In this document: piece after piece, positions 6,749 to 6,942 of the stretch
How positions within the stretch are numbered: position 1 is the stretch's first letter
Layout of the letters: each line of letters begins with the position of its first letter
DNA from: Clostridia bacterium
GTDB lineage: Bacteria > Bacillota_E > SLMV01 > PUMD01
DNA length: 6,942 nucleotides
Direction of reading: 5' to 3'
NCBI GenBank assembly: GCA_007128555.1
Contig: SKXF01000450.1
Span: 1 to 6,942, forward strand
The notes under the pieces: generated by a model
What the model saw: only the letters and a program-made list of their open reading frames with translations
What the model was told of the DNA's origin: nothing
Databases searched by the model: none
Position numbers and translations under genes: made by a program

Positions 6749-6880
6749 CTAAGCGTTCCTCGCTACAGGCTCGCGTATCGTAAACGGATACAAAGTAAGC
6801 GCACCCATGCGCTTGATGATCATCTCGTCGTCACGATGTGTACCAAGATCCATAAAGACCCACTGCGCAGCCGGAAACAT
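6749..6880 (-). CDS. Possible small ORF or gene remnant (43 codons), unrecognised
   Basis: A minus-strand frame starts at an ATG directly after an in-frame TAG and ends 38 bp before the serine hydrolase GTG. It reads with a protein-like composition (for example DLGTHRDDEMIIKRMG, residues 11-26). The start has only a weak GGCAGG site 6 nt upstream. A second minus frame between this point and the window end is open for about 35 codons, so the two could be pieces of one frameshifted gene 3' end. It may equally be chance. I recognise no family, and no function is proposed. Confidence 0.18.
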   Translation of the reverse strand: MFPAAQWVFMDLGTHRDDEMIIKRMGALTLYPFTIREPVARNA

Positions 6881-6942
6881 CTACAACCTGCCACTCAATG
6901 AGTGGAGCCTTCTGGTCACTGTAACGGCCTGGGTTCCACTAA

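Noticed and set aside
6807..6942. Plus-strand frame from ATG 6807 open to the window edge (45 codons)
   Set aside because: Upstream sequence lacks a good ribosome site and the translation has no recognisable start of a known family. The window ends too soon to judge it.

Overview
This 6.9 kb window is bacterial chromosomal DNA of moderately high G+C (judged by eye). It holds five intact protein genes, ordinary Shine-Dalgarno sites, ATG and GTG starts, and stem-loops after two of the genes. I see no tRNA, rRNA, CRISPR array, insertion sequence, phage gene or transfer gene. The taxon cannot be fixed from this sequence. A set of peptidases and amidohydrolases next to a 2-oxoacid-type dehydrogenase would suit an amino-acid- or peptide-using, possibly anaerobic bacterium, but that is inference.

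Layout, left to right. (1) A plus-strand Ldh_2-family NAD(P)-dependent oxidoreductase (19-1098) is followed by a perfect 10-bp stem-loop. (2) Convergent to it is a minus-strand M24 metallopeptidase of the Xaa-Pro dipeptidase/creatinase type (1275-2486). (3) Divergent from that, across a 170-bp intergenic region with a 9-bp direct repeat, is a plus-strand AbgB-like M20 amidohydrolase (2657-4087), also followed by a stem-loop. (4) After a 315-bp gap comes a convergent minus-strand M20D amidohydrolase (4403-5569). (5) Upstream of it in the same orientation, 286 bp away, is a minus-strand class A beta-lactamase-fold serine hydrolase (5856-6710). It has the Ser-x-x-Lys, SDN and KTG motifs but no visible omega-loop glutamate and no signal peptide. 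The last 230 bp hold no convincing gene, only a 43-codon open frame that may be a remnant or chance.

Four of the five genes encode hydrolases of amide (C-N) bonds: a Xaa-Pro-type peptidase, two M20 amidohydrolases and a penicillin-binding-fold serine hydrolase. The fifth is a dehydrogenase family that includes enzymes for 2-hydroxyacids, ureidoglycolate and cyclic imino acids. A joint role in scavenging N-acyl or peptide-bound amino acids is plausible. However, the strands alternate, only one pair is in tandem, and no transporter or regulator is present, so the sequence shows a neighbourhood rather than an operon. I find no clear new biological system. The most interesting leads are the atypical serine hydrolase and two short sequence repeats in upstream regions.
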